NCBI RefSeq assembly: GCF_009649745.1
Contig: NZ_WJNG01000011.1
Span: 162,091 to 226,090, forward strand
Length of the DNA stretch: 64,000 bases
From: Aquibacillus halophilus
GTDB taxonomy: Bacteria > Bacillota > Bacilli > Bacillales > Amphibacillaceae
Direction: 5' to 3'
Made by a program: the position numbers and the translations under genes. The notes below the pieces were generated by a model. That model had not been told where the DNA came from. It ran no database searches and saw only the letters and a list, made by a program, of their open reading frames with translations. Shown piece by piece: positions 47,511-57,211 of the stretch (positions are counted from its first letter, which is position 1; each line of letters opens with the position of its first letter).

Positions 47511-48506
47511 TTATTGTGGATAGTAAGACTCAACATTTTCTTTAGTTACTATAGTGACACCCGTATCCACATAACGTGGTAAAGGAGTACGTTCATCCTC
47601 TTGTTCAACGATATCATGATGAAGATGAAATAAAAATTGTAGCGACCAGTACCCCATCTCCCATGTACCCTGGGCCAATGTTGCAGAAATGATACCATCT
47701 TCAATCATATCAAGCGTTCCTTTATCTGTATCAAAACTAATAATTTTAATAGATTCCTGAAGGTTATTTGCTACGGTGGCTTGACCAACCCCTACCCCAC
47801 CATTTGCTTCTGTAGCAAAAATTCCAGCTATATCTGGGTACTCAGTTATTATTTCCTGAGCAACAACCTTGGATAACCTTTGATCCCCTCTTCCATCCTT
47901 GATAGAGACAATCTTTATGTCTGGATATTCCATATAAATTGTATCCTGAAATCCTTGTGTACGCTCCTGGTGATTTAACTGATGTGGTTGCGTAATAACA
48001 CCAACCTCGCCATCCTCATTTAATAACTCCGCCATCTTATGTGCTGCTTCTACCCCAGCAAGATAATTATCTGTTCCTAAAAAAGAGTATGCTTTACTTT
48101 TTGGTGCGTCAGCATCAAACATAACAACTGGAATTCCAGCATCTACCGCTTTATCGATAACAGGATTTAACGCTTCCGGATCCATCGTTGATATAGCAAT
48201 TCCCGCTGGATTTCTAGCAATTACTTGCTCTAAAACAGTGATCTCTTCATTTACATCATATTGCGTGGCACCACGGTATTCAACGGAGACATTCAACGCT
48301 TCTGCTGAATCTTCAAAACCCTTTAATGCACGTTTCCAATAATCAATTCCAACTTGAAAGGTTACCATCACATAGGTTTCATCCATACTCCCTTTCAATT
48401 CATTTTCAGTCCATTGTCTTGTTGTCGAATCTTCTGTTTGATAGTTATAGACATAGACTACAAATAATCCAATTATTACTATATAAATGAAGAGCAGTTT
48501 TCTCAA
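47511..48506 (-). CDS. Membrane-anchored sugar-binding protein, likely sensor partner of the kinase
   Basis: A 331-residue protein. One uncleaved N-terminal helix (LLFIYIVIIGLFVVYVY) with no lipobox is followed by a Peripla_BP_4 (RbsB/YtfQ-like) domain: YVMVTFQVGIDYWKRALKGF, NPAGIAISTMDPEALNPVID, VVMFDADAPKS, GVITQPHQLNHQERTQGF and IAGIFATEANGGVGVGQA. Anchored binding proteins encoded beside YesM/LytS-type kinases act as sugar receptors for signalling (XylFII of Clostridium is the known case). The start is TTG 48506 with AAAGGGG nine bases upstream. First gene of the sensor operon. Confidence 0.88.
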   Translation of the reverse strand: MRKLLFIYIVIIGLFVVYVYNYQTEDSTTRQWTENELKGSMDETYVMVTFQVGIDYWKRALKGFEDSAEALNVSVEYRGATQYDVNEEITVLEQVIARNPAGIAISTMDPEALNPVIDKAVDAGIPVVMFDADAPKSKAYSFLGTDNYLAGVEAAHKMAELLNEDGEVGVITQPHQLNHQERTQGFQDTIYMEYPDIKIVSIKDGRGDQRLSKVVAQEIITEYPDIAGIFATEANGGVGVGQATVANNLQESIKIISFDTDKGTLDMIEDGIISATLAQGTWEMGYWSLQFLFHLHHDIVEQEDERTPLPRYVDTGVTIVTKENVESYYPQ

Positions 48507-48840
48507 GTTTTGAAACCCCTTTCAAAAAAGATGTCATGAAGATATTTAATAGGGAAGTGTGCTTATGCAGTGATATATTACTAGTATTGTATCAAAATTG
48601 TATCGGAAATACTGTCATTCATCAACCTTTATTATGAGCCATGGAGGGATTTTATCGGCGCTCTACTAGCTAGATTCATACAGATTCGAGGATAGAAGTA
48701 CATATATAAAGAAAATAAGTCAGAAAAAAGTGACCCCTAGCTGAGGCCACAACTTTTCATTATCATTTATTTTTTTGATGGGATTGTAATTCTTTTTTTA
48801 TGGATCTTTTAACATTGTTAATCAATATTGTCACTTATTG
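48507..48840. other. Gap upstream of the sensor operon with spaced direct repeats
   Basis: No gene in 334 bases. ATTGTATC occurs twice (48586-48593 and 48597-48604), 11 bases apart, i.e. one helical turn, as expected of an AraC-type regulator binding direct half-sites. It is 80-100 bases upstream of the sensor-protein start, so self-regulation by the YesN-type regulator is plausible. A weak hairpin near 48725-48760 may be a terminator. Confidence 0.45.
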
Positions 48841-49602
48841 TCATTTTAAAGGAAGCTTTCTCAGGTCCTGTTTACTTTTAGGGCACGTAGAGCAGCATGT
48901 ACCATCTTCGTGTAATGCATAATAAAAACAACAGGTGCGACGAACTCTTATGTCCTCATCTTTTTGTTTTCTTCTATAAAATAGTTGCAGTGGATTTTTG
49001 GACTCATTTAAAAGATGCCCTGGTACATTATTAATTAGATAATGAAAATCACTCTCCAAGTTCATTGGCCTATTAGCTTCCAAAGGCATTTTTACCTCAT
49101 ATAACCAATAAACATACACTGCAACATTCTCCCAAAGAATTGGCTTGGGTACAGTTGACACTGTTGATACATTAGCAATGATTTGTGATAAGTTGGAGAA
49201 TAGTTCACCCACAATCTCCTCTCTCCACGTAAACCTATCTTTATTTCCTTTATGCTGCACTTTAAAGCTGTCTAAAAACAAGTGTGGCAACCATAACCCA
49301 TCTTTGTATTTTGTTATTAACGAACATCTAGACATATCCATATCAAGCCTTTTGTCATAGACTGTCATTGAATAAAGTGCTGGTGTAGTTAATAGAAAAC
49401 CAATTCGTTTCATCAATTGAGATGCAGCAACAAATTTGTAATCGGTCCTTAATATAGCTTTTACATTATGGATATATTCTTCTACAAACACCTGATTGGT
49501 TAATTTATCTAAAGGTATTATTTCTTCGTCTGAAACATTATCAATAATACGAAATTGTTCAATAAGGTATTGTTTTTCATGGCTTAATAATTGATTAGTC
49601 AT
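48841..49602 (-). CDS. FhuF-like ferric-siderophore reductase (2Fe-2S)
   Basis: A 253-residue cytoplasmic protein. The conserved C-terminal cysteine cluster reads RRTCCFYYAL, then ten residues after the pair CCSTCPK. FhuF reduces ferric iron bound to hydroxamate siderophores through a 2Fe-2S cluster held by such cysteines; the pattern here has one extra cysteine. The rest is helical, as in FhuF. ATG 49602 (AAGGGTG nine bases upstream) is preferred to the 49635 start. Last gene of the iron operon, downstream of two permeases. Confidence 0.85.
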   Translation of the reverse strand: MTNQLLSHEKQYLIEQFRIIDNVSDEEIIPLDKLTNQVFVEEYIHNVKAILRTDYKFVAASQLMKRIGFLLTTPALYSMTVYDKRLDMDMSRCSLITKYKDGLWLPHLFLDSFKVQHKGNKDRFTWREEIVGELFSNLSQIIANVSTVSTVPKPILWENVAVYVYWLYEVKMPLEANRPMNLESDFHYLINNVPGHLLNESKNPLQLFYRRKQKDEDIRVRRTCCFYYALHEDGTCCSTCPKSKQDLRKLPLK

Positions 49603-49664
49603 TAGAATGTACACCCTTTGATTAATTTTATACAAACTTAAACTGTACCCTATATTTTGTATCT

Positions 49665-50705
49665 TTACATATTACGATTTCTGTATAGTAAATATATGAA
49701 AAAAGGTGCTCCAATTCCCGATGTAAATACACCGGCTGGGATATCAAGTGGTAGAAAGGCAGTTCTGGCAACTAAATCACTCAAAACTACAATAATTCCG
49801 CCGACTAATGATGTAATTGGTACAAGGCTGGAAAATGACCGATCTGCAATCATTCTTGAAATATGCGGAGCAATCAAGCCGACAAAACCTATTCCACCTG
49901 CATAAGCAACTGCTGATCCTGCCAGAGCTACACTTATAAATAGTAGAATCATCCGGTATAGTTGGACCCTCACTCCAAGCGCAGTGGCAACATCATCACC
50001 TAACTGTTTAACATTGACTATTCTAGAGAATAAAAGTGCAAGTGGAATAAATAATATAATCCACGGTAACATCGAATATACATCTTGCCATTTCGCAGCA
50101 TATAAACTACCTGTCAACCATAGGTAAGCTGTACTTGTTGAATACGTATCACTAAGCACAATCATCATGGTTGTTAATGCCTTCATTGCTGCAGCAACCC
50201 CAATTCCTATTAGTACCAAACGGATAGGAGTTACTCCATCTTTCCATGACATCACATATGTAAAAGTGGCTACAATTCCTGCACCTAACAAAGCCGCTAA
50301 AGGTAACCACTGCACACTTACTGTTCCCATAAAACTAACAATGAATATAATGGCACCAACTGATGCACCGCCTGTTATCCCAATAATATCTGGAGAGGCG
50401 AGTGGATTACGAATAATCCCCTGCAATATTAACCCCGAAACACCTAGTGCAGCACCAATCATAAAGCCAAGTAGGACCCTGGGAAGTCTCAGTGTATTTA
50501 TGACAAAATCATATTCCCCGGTACCATTCCCAAGCAAGTGGTTAATTACAGCGAATGGGTGTATGAAACTACTTCCCACCGATAAGCAGACTAAAAATAG
50601 GAGTATGGAGAATAAAAATAGGATGAGGAAAGTTAGCGATGTTTTTCTATTAAGACGATACGATAAAGATCCTGACTTATTTCTAATTGAAATAAATTTA
50701 GTCAT
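49665..50705 (-). CDS. Iron ABC importer, FecCD permease 2
   Basis: A 346-residue FecCD permease, nine to ten helices: LRLPRVLLGFMIGAALGVSG, GIIRNPLASPDIIGITGGAS, KQLGDDVATALGVR and GGIGFVGLIAPHISRMIAD. There is a longer basic N-terminus before helix 1. It overlaps the other permease gene by eight bases, and the FhuF gene follows 62 bases downstream. It pairs with the neighbouring permease to form the channel of a YfmC/FecB-type iron importer. Confidence 0.92.
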   Translation of the reverse strand: MTKFISIRNKSGSLSYRLNRKTSLTFLILFLFSILLFLVCLSVGSSFIHPFAVINHLLGNGTGEYDFVINTLRLPRVLLGFMIGAALGVSGLILQGIIRNPLASPDIIGITGGASVGAIIFIVSFMGTVSVQWLPLAALLGAGIVATFTYVMSWKDGVTPIRLVLIGIGVAAAMKALTTMMIVLSDTYSTSTAYLWLTGSLYAAKWQDVYSMLPWIILFIPLALLFSRIVNVKQLGDDVATALGVRVQLYRMILLFISVALAGSAVAYAGGIGFVGLIAPHISRMIADRSFSSLVPITSLVGGIIVVLSDLVARTAFLPLDIPAGVFTSGIGAPFFIYLLYRNRNM

Positions 50706-51714
50706 TCTTTGCTAACCCCCTGCGTGCGATATAAATGAAGAAAGGTGTCCCTAATAAGGCAGTCATTACGCCAATCGGCATTTCTTGAGGCATAATAACA
50801 AACCTTGCCACAATATCAGCTAAAAGTAGTAAGCTAGCACCTAACAATGCACTAAAAGGAATTATCCATCTATAATCAGAACCGACTAATCCACGAACCA
50901 TATGAGGTACAATCAAACCAACAAAACCAATTGATCCTGCAACCGCAACTGAACTACCGGCTAGTATAATAATTATTAAACCCATAAGAGCTTTAATTAG
51001 AACTGTTTTTTGACCAAGACTTTTAGCGACATCTTCACCTGACATCAGAATATTAATTGACCCGCCCATCAACAATGCAATGGTTCCAGCACCAAGTATA
51101 AAAGGTAATACGGGTAATAGCATATCGACAGAGCGACCGGCCACTGAACCAGCTAACCAAAATAGCACACTTTGTAGTCCTTGTTCATCGGTTACCAATA
51201 ACCCTTGTGTAAAAGAAACAAATAGGGCTGTTATTGCAGCTCCAGCCAATACAATTTTAATAGGGGACATTCCATCTCTACCTAAAGAACCGAGTAGATA
51301 AACTAACCCTCCTGATATCGCAGCCCCTAAAAACGCAATCCACATGTAGTGTACAAGTGAACTAACAGAAAAAAGCGTTGCCGAAACAACAATAAAGAAC
51401 AAAGCCCCAGCGTTAACACCTAGTATATCGGGGGCACCTAGTGGATTCTTTGTTAATGCTTGCATTAACGCACCAGCAACAGCCAGACTAGCTCCGATTA
51501 CAGCAGCAATAATTGCTCTAGAAAGACGTGAGGTGGTAATAATTATGTGTTCAGTTATTGTCTCATCATAGTTAAAGATAGCATCAAAAACAGTATGTAA
51601 CTGAATTGGCGTCTGACCAAGTGCAATACTTAACATAAAAATAAACAAAAATAGGCCAGAACTAATAGCCAACGCCAACCATCTATATGATTTTCGAGAA
51701 ACTAATCGTTTCAT
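50698..51714 (-). CDS. Iron ABC importer, FecCD permease 1
   Basis: A 338-residue FecCD permease with standard marks: SRLSRAIIAAVIGASLAVAG, ALTKNPLGAPDILGVNAGAL, MSGEDVAKSLGQK and GSIGFVGLIVPHMVRGLVG. The start is ATG 51714 with AAAGAGG six bases upstream. Second gene of the operon, 94 bases after the binding-protein gene. Confidence 0.92.
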   Translation of the reverse strand: MKRLVSRKSYRWLALAISSGLFLFIFMLSIALGQTPIQLHTVFDAIFNYDETITEHIIITTSRLSRAIIAAVIGASLAVAGALMQALTKNPLGAPDILGVNAGALFFIVVSATLFSVSSLVHYMWIAFLGAAISGGLVYLLGSLGRDGMSPIKIVLAGAAITALFVSFTQGLLVTDEQGLQSVLFWLAGSVAGRSVDMLLPVLPFILGAGTIALLMGGSINILMSGEDVAKSLGQKTVLIKALMGLIIIILAGSSVAVAGSIGFVGLIVPHMVRGLVGSDYRWIIPFSALLGASLLLLADIVARFVIMPQEMPIGVMTALLGTPFFIYIARRGLAKND

Positions 51715-51807
51715 AAGAATCCTCTTTCGTTACCTATAGTTATACTTAAAAAGAAGAAAGGAGAAAGAAAACTCTTTCCCCCGTCTTTGTCTTCTGAAAA
51801 TATATAA

Positions 51808-52812
51808 TTATTTCTCTAGTTCAAATCTATCATAGATATCATCTAACATTAAATTGGCTGCCTTTATTCCACCAGCCATATTCCAGATGACCTCGTCAAC
51901 CATATAAACTTGGTCATTTTTCACTGCATCTAGATTAGCCCAAAGTGGATGATTTGTCCACTCCTCGAATGTCTGTTGAACAGCTGGATCTTCCTCATTA
52001 AAAATATAAAATACATCAGCATTCATTTCAGGAATACTTTCTTTATCTGTTAATTGAATACCCCACTCTTCGCTCTGTTGGTTTTCAGGTCTTGTAAATC
52101 CAAGCTCCGCTAAGATTGACCCTGCAAATCCAGTGAAGTAAATACGGGCATGATCTGCTCTGAAATTTAAGATAGAAACATTAGTAGGCCACTCATCACC
52201 TAATTTCTCTGATACTTTGCCTTTAAAGTCCGCTACCCGGTCTTCCCAATTTGTTAATAGTTCATTTGCTTTGTCTTCTTTGTTCATGGCTTGACCCATT
52301 AGCTCTACAGTTCCTTGAAAATCAAATACCGTCTCATGTGACACTGTTGGAGCGATTTCAGATAACTGTGCGTATATTTCTTCGTGGCGCAATTTTGACG
52401 CAATAATAAGATCTGGATTTAGTTTAGCAATTTCCTCAAGATTTGGTTGGGTTTCAGTACCAACGATTTGAACACCTTCTAGCTGGTCACCGAGGTACTC
52501 ATAGGTTGGCTGTTGTACCCATGATTCAACAACCCCAACTGGTGTAACACCAAATTCCAAAATAGAATCAGTTGCTCCTTGGTATAATGTTACGATTCTT
52601 TCTGGAGTTCCTTCAATTTCTGTCGTCCCCATTGCATGAGTGATTTCTCTAGCTCCATCTGAGTTTTCTTCACCATTCGTTTGTTCTTGTTCTTGTTCTT
52701 GATCTTGTACTTGTTCTTGTTCTGTATTGCCACATCCAGCTAACATAAACACAAAAGCCATTATTAAAATCAAACCAAACAATTTAAATTGCTTATATGT
52801 ATTTAGTACCAT
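51808..52812 (-). CDS. Iron-binding lipoprotein (YfmC/FecB type)
   Basis: A 334-residue extracellular receptor. It has a signal peptide with lipobox FMLAGC, a striking Gln/Glu-only linker (EQEQVQDQEQEQEQT), then Peripla_BP_2: REITHAMGTTEIEGTPERIV, TPVGVVESWVQQPTYEYLG, LNPDLIIASKLRHEEIY, ADVFYIFNEED and VYMVDEVIWNMAGGIKAANL. The last stretch and the whole layout resemble YfmC, the ferric-citrate receptor of Bacillus, so citrate-iron is a candidate ligand. The start is ATG 52812 after AGGAGGG. A perfect Fur box lies just upstream. Confidence 0.88.
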   Translation of the reverse strand: MVLNTYKQFKLFGLILIMAFVFMLAGCGNTEQEQVQDQEQEQEQTNGEENSDGAREITHAMGTTEIEGTPERIVTLYQGATDSILEFGVTPVGVVESWVQQPTYEYLGDQLEGVQIVGTETQPNLEEIAKLNPDLIIASKLRHEEIYAQLSEIAPTVSHETVFDFQGTVELMGQAMNKEDKANELLTNWEDRVADFKGKVSEKLGDEWPTNVSILNFRADHARIYFTGFAGSILAELGFTRPENQQSEEWGIQLTDKESIPEMNADVFYIFNEEDPAVQQTFEEWTNHPLWANLDAVKNDQVYMVDEVIWNMAGGIKAANLMLDDIYDRFELEK

Positions 52813-52832
52813 TGTATTTCCCTCCTGTTAAT

Positions 52833-52847
52833 TGATAATGATTATCA
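52833..52847. promoter_or_regulatory. Perfect Fur box of the second iron operon
   Basis: TGATAATGATTATCA matches the 7-1-7 Fur consensus at every position, 21 bases upstream of the binding-protein start. Confidence 0.95.
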
Positions 52848-52911
52848 TTATTACAGTAGTTATTGTATATCGTATTTAAAAATAAATCAATACTTTTTTA
52901 TAATTAAAATT

Positions 52912-52940
52912 AAAAAGACACAACCCTTTAAAGGAGTGTG
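52912..52940 (-). terminator. Terminator of the YpzI-like gene
   Basis: CACAACCC (52919-52926) and GGAGTGTG (52933-52940) pair with one mismatch and one wobble around TTTA; on the minus strand a T-run follows (52912-52917). Confidence 0.6.
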
Positions 52941-52989
52941 CCCTTATCACGAGTACAAGCACGGTAACTCTAACTTATTTCCAGCCCAT

Positions 52990-53121
52990 CTATTTTCTCC
53001 GCTTATTTGCTTGTTCTGATTCTTCTATTCTTGTTGCGCCTGGATAGTCTAATCCTTGATCCCTATCGGATTCAACCTTCCTTGATTTCTTAAGCTTTCT
53101 TTCTTGTCGATCTTTACCCAT
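52990..53121 (-). CDS. ypzI: YpzI-family small protein (43 aa)
   Basis: A very basic 43-residue protein beginning MGKDRQERKLKKSRKVESDR and continuing QGLDYPGATRIEESEQ. The start ATG has a near-perfect AAGGAGG seven bases upstream and the stop is followed by a terminator. The GKDRQE and DYPGAT stretches recall the YpzI family of Bacillus small proteins, whose function is unknown. It lies between the iron operon and glmS on the minus strand. Confidence 0.7.
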   Translation of the reverse strand: MGKDRQERKLKKSRKVESDRDQGLDYPGATRIEESEQANKRRK

Positions 53122-53332
53122 TATGTCTACCTCCTTTTTAGTAGTAGTATTAGATCGTTATACACTAGTCATACTTCTTATTTTTTAAAAAGCGATACAT
53201 CTGTGAATAAACTGTGTATATGTTTGGAACTTTTTAGTTTTTTCCTTATTAAAAATAATTACTCACAAGATATCCACAACCTATTGAAATTATTATAGAA
53301 AATAATTACCGATATTATAGTTTTTAACAAAA

Positions 53333-53373
53333 AAGAACCGAGCATCCACATCAAAAGTGTATGCTCGATTCTT
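53333..53373 (-). terminator. Terminator of glmS
   Basis: AAGAACCGAGCATCCAC (53333-53349) pairs with GTGTATGCTCGATTCTT (53357-53373), two mismatches, followed by a T-tract on the minus strand. Confidence 0.85.
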
Positions 53374-53392
53374 AATATTTAATGATTCGTTT

Positions 53393-55195
53393 TTATTCAA
53401 CCGTTACACTTTTAGCTAAATTACGCGGTTTATCCACATCACATTCACGGTGAAGGGCTGCATAGTAAGCTAATAGTTGCATCGGTACCACACTTACTAA
53501 TGGTGTTAATAACTCATGAACATGCGGTAATACAAACGTATCACTTTCTTGTTCAAGACCCTCAATACTGATTATACAAGTTTTAGCACCTCGTGCAGCT
53601 ACTTCTTGTACGTTACCTCTAATTGAGTAGTTTACGTTTGCCTGAGTGGAGAGGGCAATTACTGGAGTGCCTTCTTCAATTAATGCAATCGTACCATGTT
53701 TTAACTCTCCACCAGCAAATCCTTCTGCTTGAATATAAGAGATTTCTTTCAGTTTCAATGAAGCTTCTTGAACGATGAAATAATCCATCCCGCGGCCAAT
53801 ATAAAATGCATTGCGGGTTTCTGAGAAAAATTCTTTAGCAATCTCCTCGAATTCTTCTTTTTGATCGGTTAATGATTCCATTACACTTGCAACAATACCT
53901 AGCTCTTGTAATGGATCAAAGCTTAAATCAATTCCTTTTGCTTGAGCTGTATCTACCGCTAATATTGCTAATACAGCGATTTGTGCAGTATATGCTTTCG
54001 TTGAAGCGACTGCAATTTCTGGTCCAGCATGTAAGTGTAACGTATAGTTGGCTTCGCGAGAAAGGGTTGAGCCCGGAACGTTAGTAATTGTTAACGAAGG
54101 GTGCCCTAATTCTTTAATTCGTACTAGCACGGAACGGCTATCTGCTGTTTCACCACTTTGAGAAATGAATACGAACAATGGTTTCTCAGAAAGAAGTGGC
54201 ATGTTATAAGAAAATTCACTAGCAATATGAACTTCAACAGGTACATTTGCTAATTTTTCGATAAATTGTTTTCCAACAAGGCCAGCGTGATAACTAGTTC
54301 CGGCAGCAATAATATAGACACGATCTGTATCAAGCATCGCTTGACGCACTTCAGAATCTAATTTGATATTGTCGTGATCATCCTGATACTTTTGGATGAT
54401 TTTACGAATAACAAATGGTTGCTCATCTATTTCTTTAAGCATAAAGTGTGGATACGTACCTTTTTCAATATCCGTTGCATCTATTTCTGCAGTAAATGGC
54501 TCGCGTTCAACAGTGATACCATCTAATTTTTGAATCTCTACAAAATCACGATTAACGATAACGATCTCTCTATCATTGATTTCTAGATAACGATCAGTTT
54601 GTTTCAATGTCGCCATTGCATCACTTGCAACTAAGTTAAAACCATCACCAAGTCCTACAAGTAGTGGACTCTTATTTTTTGCAACATAAATAGTATCTTG
54701 GTTTTGTGAATCAATTAGACCAATTGCATATGAACCTTTTAATAAAGAAATCGTTTGACGGAATGCTTCCGTCACATCATTAAGTTTTTCATTTAACACT
54801 TCAATTAATTGAACTACAATCTCCGTATCAGTTTCACTTTTTAAGGAAACATCTGCTAAATATTGATCACGGATTTCATAGTAATTTTCAATAACTCCAT
54901 TATGAACAATTGTGAATCGACCAGACGCACTTTGATGTGGATGAGCATTTTCTTCACTTGGTGCACCATGTGTCGCCCAACGGGTATGACCAATACCCAT
55001 TGTTGCTTGAACATTGTTATCTACTTTTTCCCGAAGTACTGCAATACGACCTTTGACCTTAGATAGGTTAACACCATCACTATTTAGTGTTGCAATTCCT
55101 GCAGAGTCATAACCTCTATATTCTAACTTCTCTAAACCATTTAATAATATTTCAACTGTATCGTTATTTCCAATATATCCAACTATTCCACACAT
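53393..55195 (-). CDS. glmS: Glutamine-fructose-6-phosphate aminotransferase GlmS
   Basis: Makes glucosamine-6-phosphate from fructose-6-phosphate and glutamine, the first step of UDP-GlcNAc and wall synthesis. Length 600. N-terminal glutaminase: MCGIVGYIG, with Cys2 as nucleophile, and [21 protein letters not shown] split over 70-95. Two SIS sugar-isomerase domains follow with [34 protein letters not shown] and [20 protein letters not shown]. The end, [11 protein letters not shown], is the conserved active-site tail. Its own 5' leader is a glmS ribozyme. The ribosome binding site is AAGGAGG. Confidence 0.98.
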   Translation of the reverse strand: MCGIVGYIGNNDTVEILLNGLEKLEYRGYDSAGIATLNSDGVNLSKVKGRIAVLREKVDNNVQATMGIGHTRWATHGAPSEENAHPHQSASGRFTIVHNGVIENYYEIRDQYLADVSLKSETDTEIVVQLIEVLNEKLNDVTEAFRQTISLLKGSYAIGLIDSQNQDTIYVAKNKSPLLVGLGDGFNLVASDAMATLKQTDRYLEINDREIVIVNRDFVEIQKLDGITVEREPFTAEIDATDIEKGTYPHFMLKEIDEQPFVIRKIIQKYQDDHDNIKLDSEVRQAMLDTDRVYIIAAGTSYHAGLVGKQFIEKLANVPVEVHIASEFSYNMPLLSEKPLFVFISQSGETADSRSVLVRIKELGHPSLTITNVPGSTLSREANYTLHLHAGPEIAVASTKAYTAQIAVLAILAVDTAQAKGIDLSFDPLQELGIVASVMESLTDQKEEFEEIAKEFFSETRNAFYIGRGMDYFIVQEASLKLKEISYIQAEGFAGGELKHGTIALIEEGTPVIALSTQANVNYSIRGNVQEVAARGAKTCIISIEGLEQESDTFVLPHVHELLTPLVSVVPMQLLAYYAALHRECDVDKPRNLAKSVTVE

Positions 55196-55218
55196 ATCGT
55201 TGTTTCCTCCTTAAAATT

Positions 55219-55272
55219 AAAGGGGCAAACAAAACGACCAATTATTATAATGGGGCGCCTATTTGCCCCTTT
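55219..55272 (-). other. Long-loop hairpin in the glmS leader
   Basis: AAAGGGGCAAA (55219-55229) is fully complementary to TTTGCCCCTTT (55262-55272). A smaller GGCGCC palindrome (around 55255-55260) lies in the loop. It sits between the ribozyme and the ribosome binding site, whose AAGGAGG begins directly after the stem. It may shape stability of the cleaved mRNA. Confidence 0.55.
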
Positions 55273-55284
55273 CTCACGATGTTT

Positions 55285-55441
55285 TTACATCATATGTTAA
55301 TATTTTTGTACAAAGAGTCACCTCTTCGTTTTGAAATAAAAACATTTCGGTTGAGATGTGTGCAACCGGGAGGTATCCGCCGAATGTGCTCGATCACCCT
55401 CCACCTCGTCAACTATCCCGTATCAGGAATAGTCCTGGCGC
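55285..55441 (-). ncRNA. glmS ribozyme: glmS ribozyme (glucosamine-6-phosphate-activated)
   Basis: On the minus strand the conserved core begins at the cleavage site: A followed by GCGCCAGGACT (G1 is the complement of base 55441). It then has GACGAGGTGGAGGGTGATCGAG, given here as two adjoining pieces: GACGAGGTGG and AGGGTGATCGAG. The pseudoknot strand CGGCGGATACCTCCCGG follows, then the P3/P4 hairpin region with GGTTGC and CAACC, and GAGGTGACTC near the 3' end. The self-cleaving RNA uses glucosamine-6-phosphate as cofactor, so high product lowers glmS mRNA. It lies 90 bases before the glmS start. The 3' boundary is approximate. Confidence 0.95.
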
Positions 55442-55442
55442 T

Positions 55443-55730
55443 TTAAAAGCTATACTACATCGATTCTCCTTTCTATATTTGAATGAAGGATCCATGCCTT
55501 TTTGTTTTTACCAATTAATATTAAATTAATCAGGCAGGCGCGAACTTATTTTATTCTAACTGAGAAAGTAGTTGCTGGCAATAATTTTCGTTCATTAGTT
55601 TTATAAATATGAATGCTTGGAATACCTATTATTTAATAAGTAAGCTTCTCTATAGGTTATGCCGAACCTTATAGATTGTGAAGCGTGTATTGGTTAAATT
55701 AGCCTTAGTATATCCTTTTAAACCCATTAA
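55443..55730. other. Gap upstream of the glmS ribozyme
   Basis: About 290 bases between the ribozyme and the glmM terminator; it should contain the glmS promoter, but no convincing pair of hexamers was picked out. A start codon directly followed by a stop (ATG at 55460-55458, TAG next) with AAAGGAG in front lies 14 bases upstream of the cleavage site on the minus strand; it may be chance. Confidence 0.4.
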
Positions 55731-55760
55731 AAAATGCGAGCAGACAAATAGCTGCTCACA
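55731..55760 (-). terminator. Terminator of the glmM operon
   Basis: GAGCAG (55738-55743) pairs with CTGCTC (55752-55757) and on the minus strand is followed by CATTTTTTAA. It starts just beyond the glmM stop. Confidence 0.75.
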
Positions 55761-55768
55761 TAACTTAA

Positions 55769-57115
55769 TCACTTCATTCCTAGTAGTTCTTCTATTACCT
55801 TAACAACTTCATCCACATATTTGTGGCAATCGTCGAGTGTAGGCGCTTCTACCATAACTCTTACTAGTGGTTCTGTTCCGGATGGACGGACGAGAACTCG
55901 ACCTTGTCCAGCCATCTCTGTTTCCACTTTCTCAATTGCTTCTTGAATACGAGGGTTTACTAGTGCCTCATGCTTATCAACTACTCTTACATTCTTAAGA
56001 ACTTGAGGAAACTTTTCCATTTCACTAGCTAACTCTGATAAAGGTTTTCCAGTTTCTTTAACTACGTTTGCCAATTGTAAGGCAGTAAGCATTCCATCAC
56101 CGGTAGTAATGTAATCTAAGAATATAATGTGACCAGATTGTTCTCCACCTAAATTATATCCACCTTTACGCATTTCCTCCATAACGTAGCGGTCTCCTAC
56201 TGCAGTCTTATTGCTTTTCATCCCGTTGTTTTCTAATGCTTTGTAAAAACCAATATTACTCATAACTGTGGACACAACAGTTGAATGACGAAGCAAGCCT
56301 TTATCATTTAAGTACTTACCACATATATACATAATCTGATCTCCATCAACGATATTACCCTTTTCGTCTATGGCTATCAAACGATCTCCATCACCGTCAA
56401 ATGCTAAGCCCATATCCGCTTCTTTATCCATCACAAATGCTTGTAATGTTTCTGGATGTGTAGAACCTACTCCCGCATTTATGTTTAATCCATCCGGAGA
56501 AGAGCCAATAGTTGAAATATCCGCTTCCAAATCCGCAAATAAATGTGGTGCTAGTGAAGAGGTTGAACCATTAGAACAATCTAAGGCTATATGTAAACCA
56601 GTAAAATCGGACTCAACAGACTTTTTCAAGTATTGAATATACTTTTGCCCGCCCTCAAAATAATCGTTTATTTGACCTATATCAGCTCCAGTAGGTCTAG
56701 GCAGTGTATCTTCATGTTGATCAATTAAATCTTCTACTTCCTTTTCCTGTGCATCCGTCAGCTTAAATCCATCAGGCCCGAAAAACTTAATCCCATTATC
56801 CTCTACTGGATTATGTGAGGCCGAGATCATTACACCAGCTTCAGCACTCATTGCTTTAGTTAAATAAGCAACACCAGGGGTAGAAATAACACCAAGACGC
56901 ATTACTTCTGCACCAATGGACAGAAGTCCTGCTGCTAGTGCACCCTCAAGCATATTTCCAGATATTCTTGTGTCACGACCAATTAAAATCTTCGGTCTGG
57001 TAGTCTCTTTTGTAAGCACATATCCGCCAAATCTGCCTAATTTAAATGCTAACTCCGGTGTTAGTTCCTTGTTGGCTATTCCTCTGACACCGTCTGTTCC
57101 GAAATATTTTCCCAT
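55769..57115 (-). CDS. glmM: Phosphoglucosamine mutase GlmM
   Basis: Converts glucosamine-6-phosphate to glucosamine-1-phosphate for UDP-GlcNAc. Length 448 is standard. [15 protein letters not shown], the catalytic phosphoserine loop [20 protein letters not shown] (about 92-111), the metal-binding loop [14 protein letters not shown] (about 237-250), the sugar-binding GEQSGH and the phosphate-binding [15 protein letters not shown] at the end are all present. The start is ATG 57115 after AGGAGAGAGG. Downstream of cdaA-cdaR, as in Bacillus and Listeria, where this linkage ties wall precursor supply to c-di-AMP. Confidence 0.98.
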   Translation of the reverse strand: MGKYFGTDGVRGIANKELTPELAFKLGRFGGYVLTKETTRPKILIGRDTRISGNMLEGALAAGLLSIGAEVMRLGVISTPGVAYLTKAMSAEAGVMISASHNPVEDNGIKFFGPDGFKLTDAQEKEVEDLIDQHEDTLPRPTGADIGQINDYFEGGQKYIQYLKKSVESDFTGLHIALDCSNGSTSSLAPHLFADLEADISTIGSSPDGLNINAGVGSTHPETLQAFVMDKEADMGLAFDGDGDRLIAIDEKGNIVDGDQIMYICGKYLNDKGLLRHSTVVSTVMSNIGFYKALENNGMKSNKTAVGDRYVMEEMRKGGYNLGGEQSGHIIFLDYITTGDGMLTALQLANVVKETGKPLSELASEMEKFPQVLKNVRVVDKHEALVNPRIQEAIEKVETEMAGQGRVLVRPSGTEPLVRVMVEAPTLDDCHKYVDEVVKVIEELLGMK

Positions 57116-57211
57116 GATGTACCTCTCTCCTTTACTTCCTCTGAGAAAAACTCGTTCCAGTTAACAGCAGAAACAATCGTTTTTTCTCATTTTTTCCTTA
57201 AGTTAGAAGTA

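Noticed and set aside
55087..55446. 119-codon frame on the plus strand
   Set aside because: Antisense to the start of glmS and to the glmS ribozyme, with no ribosome binding site.
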